A stretch of DNA of 64,000 nt from Volvox africanus (Eukaryota; Chlorophyta; Chlorophyceae; Chlamydomonadales; Volvocaceae), in the NCBI GenBank assembly GCA_030268105.1, contig BSDZ01000003.1:3968001-4032000 (forward strand), read 5' to 3'. Positions 23,101-33,975 of this stretch are shown in pieces. How positions within the stretch are numbered: position 1 is the stretch's first letter; the number at the start of each line of letters is the position of its first letter. The position numbers were made by a program, and so were the translations under genes. Under the pieces are notes generated by a model that saw only the letters and a list, made by a program, of their open reading frames with translations, was not told where the DNA came from and made no database searches.

Positions 23101-26069
23101 CGACCTGCCGCCCACCTCCTCCGCAGCGCACCTGTCCGTGGTTAAAGAACAGCGCCATGTGGGCGTCCGCCACAGCTCTGTCCACGTCCACGTCGGGGCA
23201 GACGATGATAGGGGACTTGCCGCCCAGCTCCAGGGTGCACGGCTTCAGCTGCTCGGCAGCGGCGCGGGCCACGATGCGCCCCACCTCCGTCGACCCCGTG
23301 AAGGCCGTCTGCGACCACCGCCATCGCCACCGCCACCGAAGTTGGGGAGTGATAACCGGTCGGGTAAAGGTAGCGGTATGCCGTCAGGTGCGGGAGGGAC
23401 GAGGAGCGAGTACGACAAGAAAGGCAAGTGTGTGTGTGTCGGTATGTGTGTTTCGTGATGGTGGTGGTGTGTTTGGGGGGAAAGAGATGGGTAATCCTTA
23501 ACCCAATTTTTGTATGCTAAAGTCACCTCGGAATTTGATTTCGCAGAAAGATGGCTGCTAGGTAGGTAGTACGAAAGAAACAAGCAACAGACTACCGATG
23601 ACCCTCACCGAGGTGGGCCCTCACCGAGGTGGGGACCGGAGTTCCTGAACTCCCCTCCCCTCCCCTCCCCTCCCATGTGGGGCCACATCGCTCCAGCCAC
23701 CACCACCACTCACCTTGTCAATACCTTTATGAGTCGCCACCGCCCCACCTGCCGTGGGGCCCAGACCTGTGACGATGTTGATCACACCGTCGGGGATGCC
23801 CACCTGTGCGTACGGAAAAAACACAACACGCGGGACAGTATTCAACCAGCAAGCAACAATCCTGATACATCCCGCCCCCCCCTTCATCCCCCTTTAACCA
23901 GTCGCAAAAACCCAACAGCACCCTCTCGACACTCAGCTGTCGCGTCGGTCTGTAGAACCAGAAACCAGCCCCTAATTGGCCCCAGGCCTCCCCGCCTCAT
24001 TTCGTTCCCTCTCCCCCTCATCCCTTTCCCTCCCCGACTGCCCCACCTGCCTCGCCCTATTTTGCCTCCGGCCCTCCTCCCCACCGGACCTCAACTCCCC
24101 AAAACCGTGTCGCTCTGCGCCAACGCTGTTTCTCTCTACCCGATGGCCCCCCGCCACTGAGCGGCTCCCTCACCTCCTGAGCCAGTTGCGCGAGTCGCAG
24201 CGCCGTCATGGGGGTCTGCTCCGCAGGCTTCAGGACAACCGTGTTGCCGGCGGCCAGGGCGGGGCCCAGCTTCCAGGCGGCCATCAACAGGGGGAAATTC
24301 CAGGGGATGATCTGCAGCGTGGCGGCAAGTGCGGGGTGCGGCACAACCGGCACAGGAGGCTTGAGCGGGCGGCTGCGTTGTGGCACGACACACAGCAGTC
24401 ATGGCGATGAAGGGACGGGATGTGGAGGGGTGCGGGCGCTGAGTGTATCACGAGCTGGAATCAACCAATCACGAAGCGGGGGGAGGGGGGACGGGGGAGG
24501 AGGGAGGATTGGACTAGAGTCTGGAGCTGAGGTCTCGGAGATCTGCTGTGGTGTGAGCGCCCCTCCCTCCCCCTCCCCCTCCCCCTCTCTCTCCTCCCTC
24601 CCCCTCTCTCTCCTCCCTCCCCCTCTCTCTCCTCCCTCCCCCTCTCTCTCCTCCCTCCCCCTCCCCATTCTCGGCGGCCCATGACTCCCCCTCACCTGTC
24701 CCACAACGCCGATGGGCTCGTGCAGTGTGTAGGCCAGGTAGGGGCCGTCAACGGGAATAGTCTTACCGTGGATCTTGTCTGCCCAGCCCGCGTAGTACCT
24801 GCCCACGTGCAGTTGGGTGTGAAGCTGAGGTTCGGCAACACACGCACACACGTGTACAGCGGGCCAGGCCCAGGGCCGGTCCCCCGTAAGCTGCTAGCAC
24901 CGCCTTCAAGACCGCGACGGACAGGCATGGTGACATTAGTTGTTGACCAGGTGCTGGTGAGGGCTAACCTGTGCCATCCCCCCCAGCGCTGTGGCATCTC
25001 CCCAATCGTGAGTCGCTCACTGCCCTCCCACAGGATGTTGTTGGGTGGTTGGTTGAGGAGGGTGGAGGCTAATGGACGGGGACTGGACCTGCCGTACAGG
25101 GGGACACCACTCACCGGAAGTGGTCGATGGAGAGAGGCACGTCCGCAGCACGACTGTAGAAGATGGGCTGCGGGGACGGAGATACACCATCACGTACGTC
25201 GCAAGCCAACTTTGACCACAAACCAGTCCATACCCGCCTACCCGCCTACCCGCGTACCCGCCTACCCGCAGGCAGAATCCGTCAATGGGACGCGAAGAAA
25301 CCTGGTGTCGATGCAAACAAGGCTGCAGACGACACCAAAACAATCTGCTCCCAGTCCCTAGTTCTTAGAGATCCCATACCACCATTGTAAGCACATAAAG
25401 CAAAGCCCGCTTCAGGTCGTGCGGGCGGATGAGTTTTCCGCGGCTCATTGGAACGAAGAAGGGCAGAGATCGGGGATGGATGCCGATGTGTCGATGTGCC
25501 CTATTAACTAAGGACACACACACACGCGCGCGCACGCGGATACGCGGGTACACACACACACGGATACACACACACACACACGTGCACGCGCGCGTGCAGC
25601 ACTCGACGTCCCCAAGTTAGCTTCCGGCGTCCACTCACCTTTCCGTTGTCCAGTGTCTCTAAGACAGCCAGCTCCTCAGCAGCAGCCTCCATTGCATCAG
25701 CCAGCTTGTACAGCAGTCGGCCGCGCTCCTGTCGGGCGGACCAGTCCATGAGCCCAGGCCGGATGAGATGTAAGTGCGCATGATGATTAGTGATTGGTTA
25801 CGTACTATCCTAATCCAGGATAGCGTAGAAACCAAACCAGATCAGATAAGGGGGAGAGAGGGAGAGTATGTCCTCATACTTTTCCGTACCTTGGCGGTCA
25901 TGCGGGGCCAGGGGCCGATGTCAAAAGCCTTCCGTGCGGCCTTAACTGCCTTGTCCACATCCGCGGCATCACCCTCCGCGACCTCGATCACTGTCTCTTC
26001 GGTACGGGGATCCACGACAGCAATAGTCCGACCGCTGACTGCATCCTGCCACTTGCCATCGATGAAAAG
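20192..26069 (-). CDS. aldehyde dehydrogenase, ALDH2 family (5' end not found)
   Basis: NAD-dependent oxidation of aldehydes such as acetaldehyde to acids; the family is usually mitochondrial in plants and algae. Thirteen minus-strand exons join in phase: 26069-25890, 25728-25639, 25167-25115, 24798-24696, 24311-24174, 23803-23714, 23308-23132, 22662-22577, 22117-22031, 21896-21728, 21264-21136, 20757-20671 and 20236-20192, coding 477 residues. Visible in order: [40 protein letters not shown] (oxyanion Asn), [16 protein letters not shown] (general-base Glu), [12 protein letters not shown] (nucleophile Cys), [21 protein letters not shown], and the ending [12 protein letters not shown], which resembles the plant ALDH2B C-terminus. 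The first exon, with start codon and any mitochondrial presequence, should lie above 26069 but I could not identify it. All catalytic residues are present, so the enzyme is probably active. Introns are repeat-rich. Confidence 0.93.
21410..21442. repeat. GGGGCC hexanucleotide repeat in an ALDH intron
   Basis: Five consecutive GGGG tracts spaced by CC, on the plus strand, antisense to the ALDH transcript. The transcript itself would carry the C-rich complement. Confidence 0.9.
22239..22259. repeat. GACA microsatellite
   Basis: Five tandem tetranucleotides in the ALDH intron 22118-22576. Confidence 0.85.
24581..24656. repeat. 19-bp pyrimidine minisatellite in an ALDH intron
   Basis: Four near-perfect copies of CCCCCTCTCTCTCCTCCCT in the intron 24312-24695. 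On the transcribed strand of this minus-strand gene it is a pure purine tract, so it cannot serve as a polypyrimidine tract. Confidence 0.85.
25515..25595. repeat. CA/CG-rich alternating repeat in an ALDH intron
   Basis: Runs of CACACA and CGCGCG-like alternating purine-pyrimidine sequence, potentially Z-DNA-forming, in the intron 25168-25638. Confidence 0.75.
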
Positions 26070-29036
26070 CTGTAGAGAAGCGAAATAGGCGGGACAAGAT
26101 ACAATCATCTTACGGAAGGTACACTACGTGGGAGTCTTTCTGAGTCATGCTTCCAAGGCACGCAATTCGGACAGCGCACAAACTTGTTTGCTTGCACTTT
26201 TGAACTCAGAAAGCCGAGCTTAATTACGATGGACCTAGAAACGAAAGTATGTGCACTGGGTCCGCTCATGGCCCTTGCATACAGCCTCCCGACACCTCCT
26301 CACTTCTTCGCACCTTTGCAGGCAGACGCTTCGCATACAAGAGGGCATCTTGGAAATGTTTTGTTTCGCCCGCATGTGCCCTGTTTTCGGGTTTAAGCGC
26401 AGGGTCAGTAAGGGCACAGCCCTTTACCGAGCAAAGTTCCGCGACAAGAAAACTTACGGCTGCGCTGCGCTAGAAAGGTTCCGGACAATGCCAGATAAAG
26501 CCGATATAAAGCCATTGTGTACTGGGCCTGAACTTAAGCAGGCGCGTGCAGCGGCCAAGGCGGTCATTATCACGGTTAAGTGCAAGAACGTAGACTTCCA
26601 GTGCAGAAGCGGCCAGGACTTCAAGAGGACTTCAGGACTGACAAGTTAGAGAGGAGAGCGTCCTTGGATTAAGTGTGGTAGATCCCTCGAGCGTTAATAC
26701 TTGACGAGCATGCCTAGTCATCAGATTATTGGGTACGGCGTCTGGCGGTTCCTTGCAACACGGTAAGTCGCGAACAGAACATTTCCCTGGTATCAAAAGT
26801 TTGAACATATAACTTTTTTTATCCATCGAGCATTAGCCAATTGCCTGTCGTCTCCTACATATCGGTCTCCTACCTTCCACCACTTAGCAAAAGCTGGGGG
26901 CAACGGGCTGCAGTCACAAGATATTTCAGGAAACACACAGAAAAAGCAATGGATTACAGGTTCAACAGGAAAAAGCTGCAGCAAGCGGTAATTACTAATA
27001 ATATCAACCGAATGAACTTTGGGTTCCGATAGTTCGGACATTCGTCCTTTATCAGCATGGACATTCAGCCTAGACATCCCAGCACTGAACATCTCCAGCT
27101 ACAGCAACCTCGCGATCCTGGTGTCAACTATAGACTTCAAGGTCCCGATTTGCAAATCACGGAGAAGTCCACGTAACGGTGGGCAAAAGCCAACCTCCAA
27201 CCATCGACCAATACGAGTGGCAAACATCCGCCAGGCGCCTATAAAAGCACAGAACGTAAACCACACCTGCAAAAAAAGCTACTTATCGGCGCGCCGCAGC
27301 GCACGACACACCTCTCTTCACACCGACGACACAGGCAACACAAGAATGACCCCGGATCACTCCGACGGCGTAGCCACCGGCCACCGTAAGTGGCCGTGGC
27401 CGTGGGAAACTCTAGGCTAGGCTTCGCTATTGGCTAGGCTGCGCTATTGGATACAGGAATTATGAGCCCTATGGATATCCTACCGTTCGGGTATGCGTGT
27501 TCACAGCACCTACACCTACACGGCCCCTCTAAGGCGACGCCTGTCTCAGTCAACAGTCAATCCAAGTCGTAATGCGCAATACTTCAGGTTCCATAAGTGT
27601 TGCGCAAAAAATGCTCTTGCGCACCTTTCGCGCTCGGTCAAGACTCACTACTCCACGCACCCGTTGCTAAGTAAAACAGAACGCCTTGCTCCATTTATCG
27701 TATTGTAAAAAGCACGAAAGAACACACACGCACACACACACTTACTTACTTACGCTTTGTTTACACGCCCTGTCCATATATGCGCAAATCGGGCCGTCAC
27801 GTAATGAACGCACGGTATCTGATGGGAGCCAGGGGCGCTTTGACTCCCATTTGCCGGACTGCATCGCTGGCCTGCTGAGCAGCTCAGTCGCCGTCGTCCA
27901 CGGTGCAAGCCCATCAGCCAACTCACTGCCATGGTGATCTTCACGAGAGAGCCCCTCTCTCCTGTGTACGGGTGTCACTAAGCCGGACCAGGGTCAGCAT
28001 GGAACTGCACAAGCACCGAGGAACGCGTCAACGGTACCGACCAGTCAGCACCGACGGAGACATTGTGACCTCTGTGTGAATACCGCAGACAGCCGTATTC
28101 CCCGTCCAGAACAGACGGCTAAGGGATCGCCTGGCCCGAGCTGGGAGTAGAGGTCCCGATAGTGCAGGCGGTATGGCGCCAAGTCGCGGCCAAGACACGG
28201 CAATAAACACAGACGGCCGACGACGAGACATAGACAAAAGAACCTTTTGTGAATTTCAAATAACAAATTAGGACTTTCATTCTCATTCCCCACACTCTAG
28301 CTGTCCTGCTGTCGTGTCTGTTCGCCGCAGGAACTCATAACTTCCCTAACTGAAGCTTAGAGCTTCCATCCCCCCACGGGCCAGTCCAGGAGATAGCCGT
28401 TCCTCAAGAATAAATAAATGCACGTACGCCGCTCACTCGCCCAACCTCACCCATGACCTCACCGCCACTGTGCTGCGCCGAGCAGCCGGCAAGTACCGGT
28501 CTGAGTACCTGTCGGCCAGGCGGTGACCGGGGCCCCGCCAGCCAAGGGGGGCCCAGCCTTGCCCAAAACTCCGAGCCTGCTTTCACAGCGATATTCAAAT
28601 CTCATGTGGCTGGAAAGGTGTGGCTGAAGAAGCGGACCCGATCCGCGTATCGGAAGCTCCTTCCTTTGCCAATACCGCCACGAGCAGACCGTAGCTCTGC
28701 AAACCGAATTCCTATCTGATAACTTGTTCGCATGTGTTCGCACCTGGCTGCGAACCGCGCCTCGTAGCTCTATTCCCCTCCAGGCAGTTCTGTTCTGCAG
28801 TTCTTGCTTCTGTCGCTGATATACACTTTCCTCATTGCGCAGAGGAGTTATGGACCCACTCCCATCTTTCTCTCCCTCCCCGCCTGATGGCTCTTCTCCC
28901 GATACCCCACCCCGCACGACCTCCCATGTCCGCAGCGCCGCACACTCGCCTTTACCATTTCTTCATGACATTCTCTCCCGCCTTGCTCCTCTCACCACCC
29001 CGCTACCTTGGCGGCTTGTCGTATCAGTCCGTCCTC
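26070..29036. other. long stretch without a confirmed gene; should contain the first ALDH exon
   Basis: About 3 kb upstream of the ALDH exons and downstream of the acid phosphatase. The first ALDH exon, which must end in phase 0 before LFIDGKW, was searched for on the minus strand without success. A plus-strand open frame at about 26390-26649 codes a basic peptide (motifs KKTYGCAALERF, GPELKQARAAAKAV) that I do not recognise and cannot place in an exon chain. At 27414-27449 an 18-bp GGCTAGGCT-type unit occurs twice. Confidence 0.4.
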
Positions 29037-32000
29037 CTAGTCCATCAGACCTGTTCCTCGGACCCGGTCGCACGCGTCCCCGCGCGACACCTTGGCTCGA
29101 AGCGTCAGTGAATCCCCCACCCGGCCGTCCCCAGTGCGGATGAAGCTAAAGTGCAGGGTATCGCCGTCCACGTCGAAGCGGCCAAAGCCCCAGTCATTTA
29201 TCACCTCATCACACCAGTCCTGCAGACGTGATGGTTTTCGCACCAGGGTCAAGGGAGGGTGGACGGTGACACCAAGGATATGGCCGGTCAGTTGCAAGCT
29301 GATATGCGGAGGGCGCTAAGCGCACCGCACTCCACCTGCCGTAAGTGGAGTCGTCATCGGCGGAATCGGAGTGTGACTCAGAATGGAGCCGACACACATT
29401 TGCCAAGAGCTCGGCTGCTGAAAGCAATCAAAGTGCTCAGCACGAATGAAGGGGCTCGGTTTCCAAGGCCTACACGGTTTCCAAGGCCTACACGGTTTCC
29501 AAGGCCTACACGTCCCCAAGCTGCGCTCCTCGCGCTCAGCACCTACTGGTTCCTGCGGGACCTACGCCGCGTGGGTACGTTCAGTTAAGAAGTTCGACAT
29601 TCGCAAACCCACCTTTTGATCATCCTCCACGTCTGACAGCTCGTGTCCCGCTGTGCCCACCACCAGATGCACTATGCCCTTGCGCTCATCCAACACACAC
29701 TTGCCGCCCGCGGCGCTGCAGCTGCGGTAGTACGTGTGCACGTGACCCGACACCACGACATCCACTTGATAGTCCAGCAGCAGGTCCTCGATTGAGGCCC
29801 TGATGTGGTCGCCAACCACGCGGTTGTCCTTGTGGGGGTACACCACATACCTGAAGGGCAGGAAGGGAGTGGGTGGAGGTGGCAAGGGAGAGGATGGAGG
29901 TGAGGGGGAGACAAAGATGCGCCCCGCTACGAAGGTCTGGGAACCGGCTTCGGAGCGCAAAGATGGAAGACGATTCCGATCTCCGTGGCTAAGCATGCAA
30001 ACCCTCCACTGCTTTATACGTACTATATGTGTATATGTATATGTATATGTGTATGTAATTAACACACACATATATGTACATATATATATATATATACACA
30101 TAGAGAGAGAGAACTTCGTTATTGCCTGAATCGGTAGCAGACCGTATCCGTATTCCTGTGTTTGCTTCGCTTACATGGGCCTATGCAGCATGACAATAAC
30201 CCAGGGCGTACGACACCGGTCCACGGCCACCAAGTCGCTCTCCAGCCACGACTGCTGCGTGCTGCCCGGCTCCAGGTCGTGCTCCGAAGACAGCATCGAG
30301 AAATGCACAGGGCCGGACGCAAACGAGTACCAGAACGGCGGATTGGGTGAGTTACGTCGATAGGTCAGGTGGGGAGGGTGCGGCGAAACTGGTGGCGGCA
30401 TATCGGCAGCAGCAGCTTGGCCAGCAGCCTTCCCAACAGCAGCTGCATCAAACTTCTCTTCCTGCCCCTCATCATCGTCGTCACTCTGATCGCCAATTGC
30501 ATCATCGCCATAATCTTCTGAACGCATCATCGCCTCTTCGCGGACGCTGCCACTGCCCTCCCGCGGCTGCAGCTCCGCCTTCCCCATGCCCGCTGCTGCC
30601 TTCAAGCGTGCCTCCTCCTGGACGATCCCAGCTGAGGCCACGCTGGACGACGCCAGGGCTCTGCGGTAAAGTGCAGAAGGCCCAGAGCCGACTGCACCAG
30701 GAACCAATGCGCCCGCTCTGGTCGCCCGCTCTCCTGCATTAGCTGTGGCGGTTTTGGAGGTTGCGGTGTCAGCGGGGGTGAGCGTCCTAACCTGCGCGGT
30801 GGCAGCAGCAGCAGCAGCAGCAGCGAACGCTCCCCCGCGAGCTTCCAGATTGCCCTGGCCCGGCATGACGAACCGATGCGCTGCCATAGAGCCGCACTCG
30901 CCACCGCTCTCCGAGCCGTAGTTGCCCCAGTCCGGTTGGTAAGGCCCCTCCCCGGAGGGGTCCAGGTCGTTTCCCGAGCTGCACGGCCCCGCTTCGTGGT
31001 TCCCGATACCGATCATGTAGGGGACCCGCGACGCCAGCGGCTCAATCTGCGCCATGAAGGAGTCCCACACCTTGAACTTGCCGTCAGCGTACGCCAAATC
31101 ACCTGCGTAAGGTCCCGAGGCCAGCGGCGGCAGCAGTACCGGTGGTTTTCAGGCGGCCGGCCGGTAATGGACTCATCGTTCTGAGAGGTCGGAGAGGTTT
31201 CAGGCTGACTGCGGAGAGAACGAAGTAGGTCGCAACCCTTGCGACTGCCGGACTCTTCGGCCAGCGGGAAAGCCCACTGACAGTCGTCTAGGTGGATGAA
31301 AATCGCCCTCTGCTGGGGATGAAGGTCTGAAGATCTGAGCGCGTCGCCCTTTCCCCGCTACTTGCAACATGCCAGTCTCAAACGCGTGCTGACCAGCAGC
31401 TAATGCATGTCCCAACATGACCGGGCATAATACCGCACAATGTGGCGAAAGGAGGGTCAATCTGATGTGAGGTGTGCATATTTGGATATTTAAAGCTACC
31501 TGGGCTGCAGCGGTAAGAGCATCCCAACATCCCAACATCCCAACATCCCGGCTGTTACCCCGAAGACTGGCAACCTTCCCTCTCGGGCCGTCTCACCGAC
31601 GTGCAGGATGAGGTCTACGGGCCGCCTGTCAATCTCCGCCAAAATGGCCTTGACAGTGGCAGCAGCTCTGCGGGTGAACACAACGAACGCGGCAGGGGCA
31701 GGGCGCATGCCATCACTTCCCAAATCCCAATGCATGACCAACTTGGGCGGGTGCGGGACATGCGGCCGGAACGACGAAGACCCATTCGGGTGGGGTCAGC
31801 ACCCGCCGACCAGCGTCATGCGCAAAACTCTATGGTAGTTACGGATCTGCGACCGTAGGGTTAGGTCGCTGGACGGAAAGGCACGGAGGTGGGAGTCATA
31901 TGATACCGGGTCGGGTATGATCGGGTTGTGTTCGTCCAGATGAGGCTTACTTTGGTATCTTCCGCGCCTTCACCTTGCTCTCGCCCATGTCTCCGAAGGC

Positions 32001-33315
32001 AATGAAGGACAGACGCTGATCCGCATCGGTGCGCGGGGGCACACGAAATGTCCAGGTACTGTCCTTGTTGCCCAGGCTGTACCAGTACAGCGCACCCGGC
32101 TCCTGGAGCACCAAAAGATGGGACACGGAGCTCCGTCATACGCACTGCCAGTGCGTCAAGGAAGCACGCAGGTGGGAAGCTGGCGCCTGGTCTCGGTTGC
32201 TGGTCCTAGCGAACCAATACAGATGTAGTTACACCGTACGAATGTAATACCTAATCCGAGTGTCGTATCCCGACTCACCAGGTCTGACATTACCGCTGTG
32301 TGCATGTGGACAGTGAAGGGCCTGTCCGTAGCGGGGGCATCGCACATGAGTTCCTCCTGGGGGGCGGCAAGGAGAAGAGGGACAGGGAACAACGGTAAAA
32401 GATGTGCGCATGGGGTGACACGAGCAGAAGAGCTTTTGGGAATCCCGCGAATCGTGTGTTTTCCCACACAAGCGGCGCAGGTGTGCGGCATAACGCCAAC
32501 AAATTAGGGAGGCCCCCTCATCCTTACATGCATTCACGGTAATGGTGTGAGATCACGTGCAGCTTTATGAAGCAGCGGGCGCTGACGCAAGGTGTGCTAT
32601 ACAATCCGATGCAGCATTCTTTGCGCACGGTGGTGCGCACTGGCCATACGCGTCTGAATGTGGCGCCATTATAAAAGGATTCCCCAAGATTGCCGGAGAG
32701 GGCTAAGCCGTGACGGAAGGTCTGGTATTCGCAATGAGAAAGGTAGTGTGATGTGTCAGCAAGCCAGTGTCATGAACAGCACGGCGGCGTGAGCCCGTAC
32801 CGAGATGGTGTAGCTGCTGCCACCTGACTGGAGTGGTGGCTTGTCGCGTAAGCGGCGTCCATTTGGGTCCGCCAGCCCGTACGACACGCTCGAGGAACAC
32901 CTGCATGGTGCGCAACGCGTTGCAAGGAAATAATAGACGCGCTACCAACTGAATAAGTATGTGTGTGCGGGAAGGGTTGCCATACGTAATTATGTCGTTC
33001 ACAGGGCTCTGCGTACCCTGTCCCTTGTGTGCGCCAGGTAGCGCGGATGTCCCGATGGTCGTCCGACACAGCTAGATGCACCTGGTTTAAAAACGGACGC
33101 ATGATTAAGGCGTGTTCAAGCCTGTTGCAATGGGCAGTCAACACCGTACTTGCCTCGATAGGGAGACAGGTTTGGGTAGCCTGGAGGTCCGGCCCTAACG
33201 AACTCGTCAATTGAGGCGTCTGGACCATCCTTGCTGCCACCGCAAATCTTAAGAGACAAATGAGCGTGAGCGTGCTCAGAGGATGAATGGCGCAGCCTAA
33301 TCCTGTCTGAGCCAT
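29037..33315 (-). CDS. purple acid phosphatase, secreted type, with large internal insert
   Basis: Binuclear-metal phosphomonoesterase, typically secreted to scavenge phosphate. Eight minus-strand exons are in phase: 33315-33017, 32900-32801, 32356-32279, 32102-31951, 31667-31597, 31102-30175, 29850-29613 and 29219-29037, for 682 residues. An N-terminal hydrophobic stretch (LSTLTLICLLRFAVAA) looks like a signal peptide. A fibronectin-like N-domain follows (VHLAVSDD, RATWRTQ, SVSYGLADPNG, SDLEPGALYWYSLG). All five metallophosphatase motifs are present: GDMG, GDLAYADG, GNHE, VMLH and GHVHTYYR. Between GNHE and the VMLH motif, about 150 residues of Ala-rich and acidic low-complexity sequence are inserted where the family usually has only a short loop before FWYSFASGPVHF. 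The C-terminal part has WCDEVINDWGFGRF. The start is the only ATG placed before the signal-like segment; the frame is open upstream but without another ATG. The gene shares a 660-bp divergent upstream region with the coiled-coil gene. Confidence 0.93.
29458..29512. repeat. 18-bp minisatellite, three copies, acid phosphatase intron
   Basis: Three perfect copies of GGTTTCCAAGGCCTACAC in the last intron (29220-29612). The unit contains AAGGCCT, a palindrome-like core. Confidence 0.9.
30031..30107. repeat. AT-rich alternating repeat, acid phosphatase intron
   Basis: ATATGT and TATATA alternations followed by GAGAGA, in the intron 29851-30174; it stands out against the GC-rich surroundings. Confidence 0.8.
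31524..31552. repeat. CATCCCAA repeat, acid phosphatase intron
   Basis: Three tandem copies of CATCCCAA plus a partial fourth, in the intron 31103-31596. Confidence 0.85.
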
Positions 33316-33975
33316 TGCCTCGTCGAACGGTAATCTCAGGTACACAACGCGACTATGCCGGCGGCCAGCACATAATTTGATACCTTTCCTTGTGAAACGC
33401 CTTATAGATTAAAGAAACTAATCACTGCCGCCGAATCACGCAAGGCATATGCATAGAATCCGCTCCGGAGCCAGCTAGACGCTTGCAAGCAGTCGTCCGT
33501 AAACCGTTATCATAGAGGTAGCCACGTTGTACAATATATTTTAATAGTTCTAATGGATCTATTCATATTCCAGCATTCATTTCAAGCGGAAAATAGCCTT
33601 TCCTGGGAAGGGGAAACGGTAAGCCATCGACAGCTGGCGAATTTGTTCTGAACGAAATATGCAGACACTGCTTGAATGCTTTTATTGTCTGTCGCTCCTC
33701 GCAAAGATGTGCAGCATTTGGTATCCCTGGATACATGATTACGTCCTCCTCTGTATTTATGAAACGGTGTTCATCGAGATGATACGTAAATTATTCTGCC
33801 TCATGGCCAGAAACATTTGGAGCTTGCTAGATTCGTCTTTGATGGGACGTACGAATTCTCGCAGTAGCTTTGAAACCAATGTCTAAAGTCTCGAGAAGAT
33901 GCCTAATTTGGCTTGACAGCCTTTAACTCTGTGTTCATAATTGTTTGGGTGTTATCTTTCACTTTAATTGAGGTC
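33316..33975. promoter_or_regulatory. divergent intergenic region, presumed two promoters
   Basis: About 660 bp between the start codons of the acid phosphatase (minus) and the coiled-coil gene (plus). It is AT-richer than the flanking coding sequence (for example 33520-33580 and 33770-33800). It must hold both 5' UTRs and promoters, unless the coiled-coil gene has an undetected earlier exon. No specific phosphate-responsive motif could be named with confidence. Confidence 0.4.

Noticed and set aside
24399..24851. Minus-strand Gly/Glu/Arg-rich open frame joined to ALDH sequence
   Set aside because: Only the part 24696-24798 is an ALDH exon; the rest is the read-through of the 19-bp minisatellite intron.
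29458..29512. Short direct repeats considered as a CRISPR-like array
   Set aside because: The copies are directly adjacent with no spacers and sit in a eukaryotic intron; it is a minisatellite.
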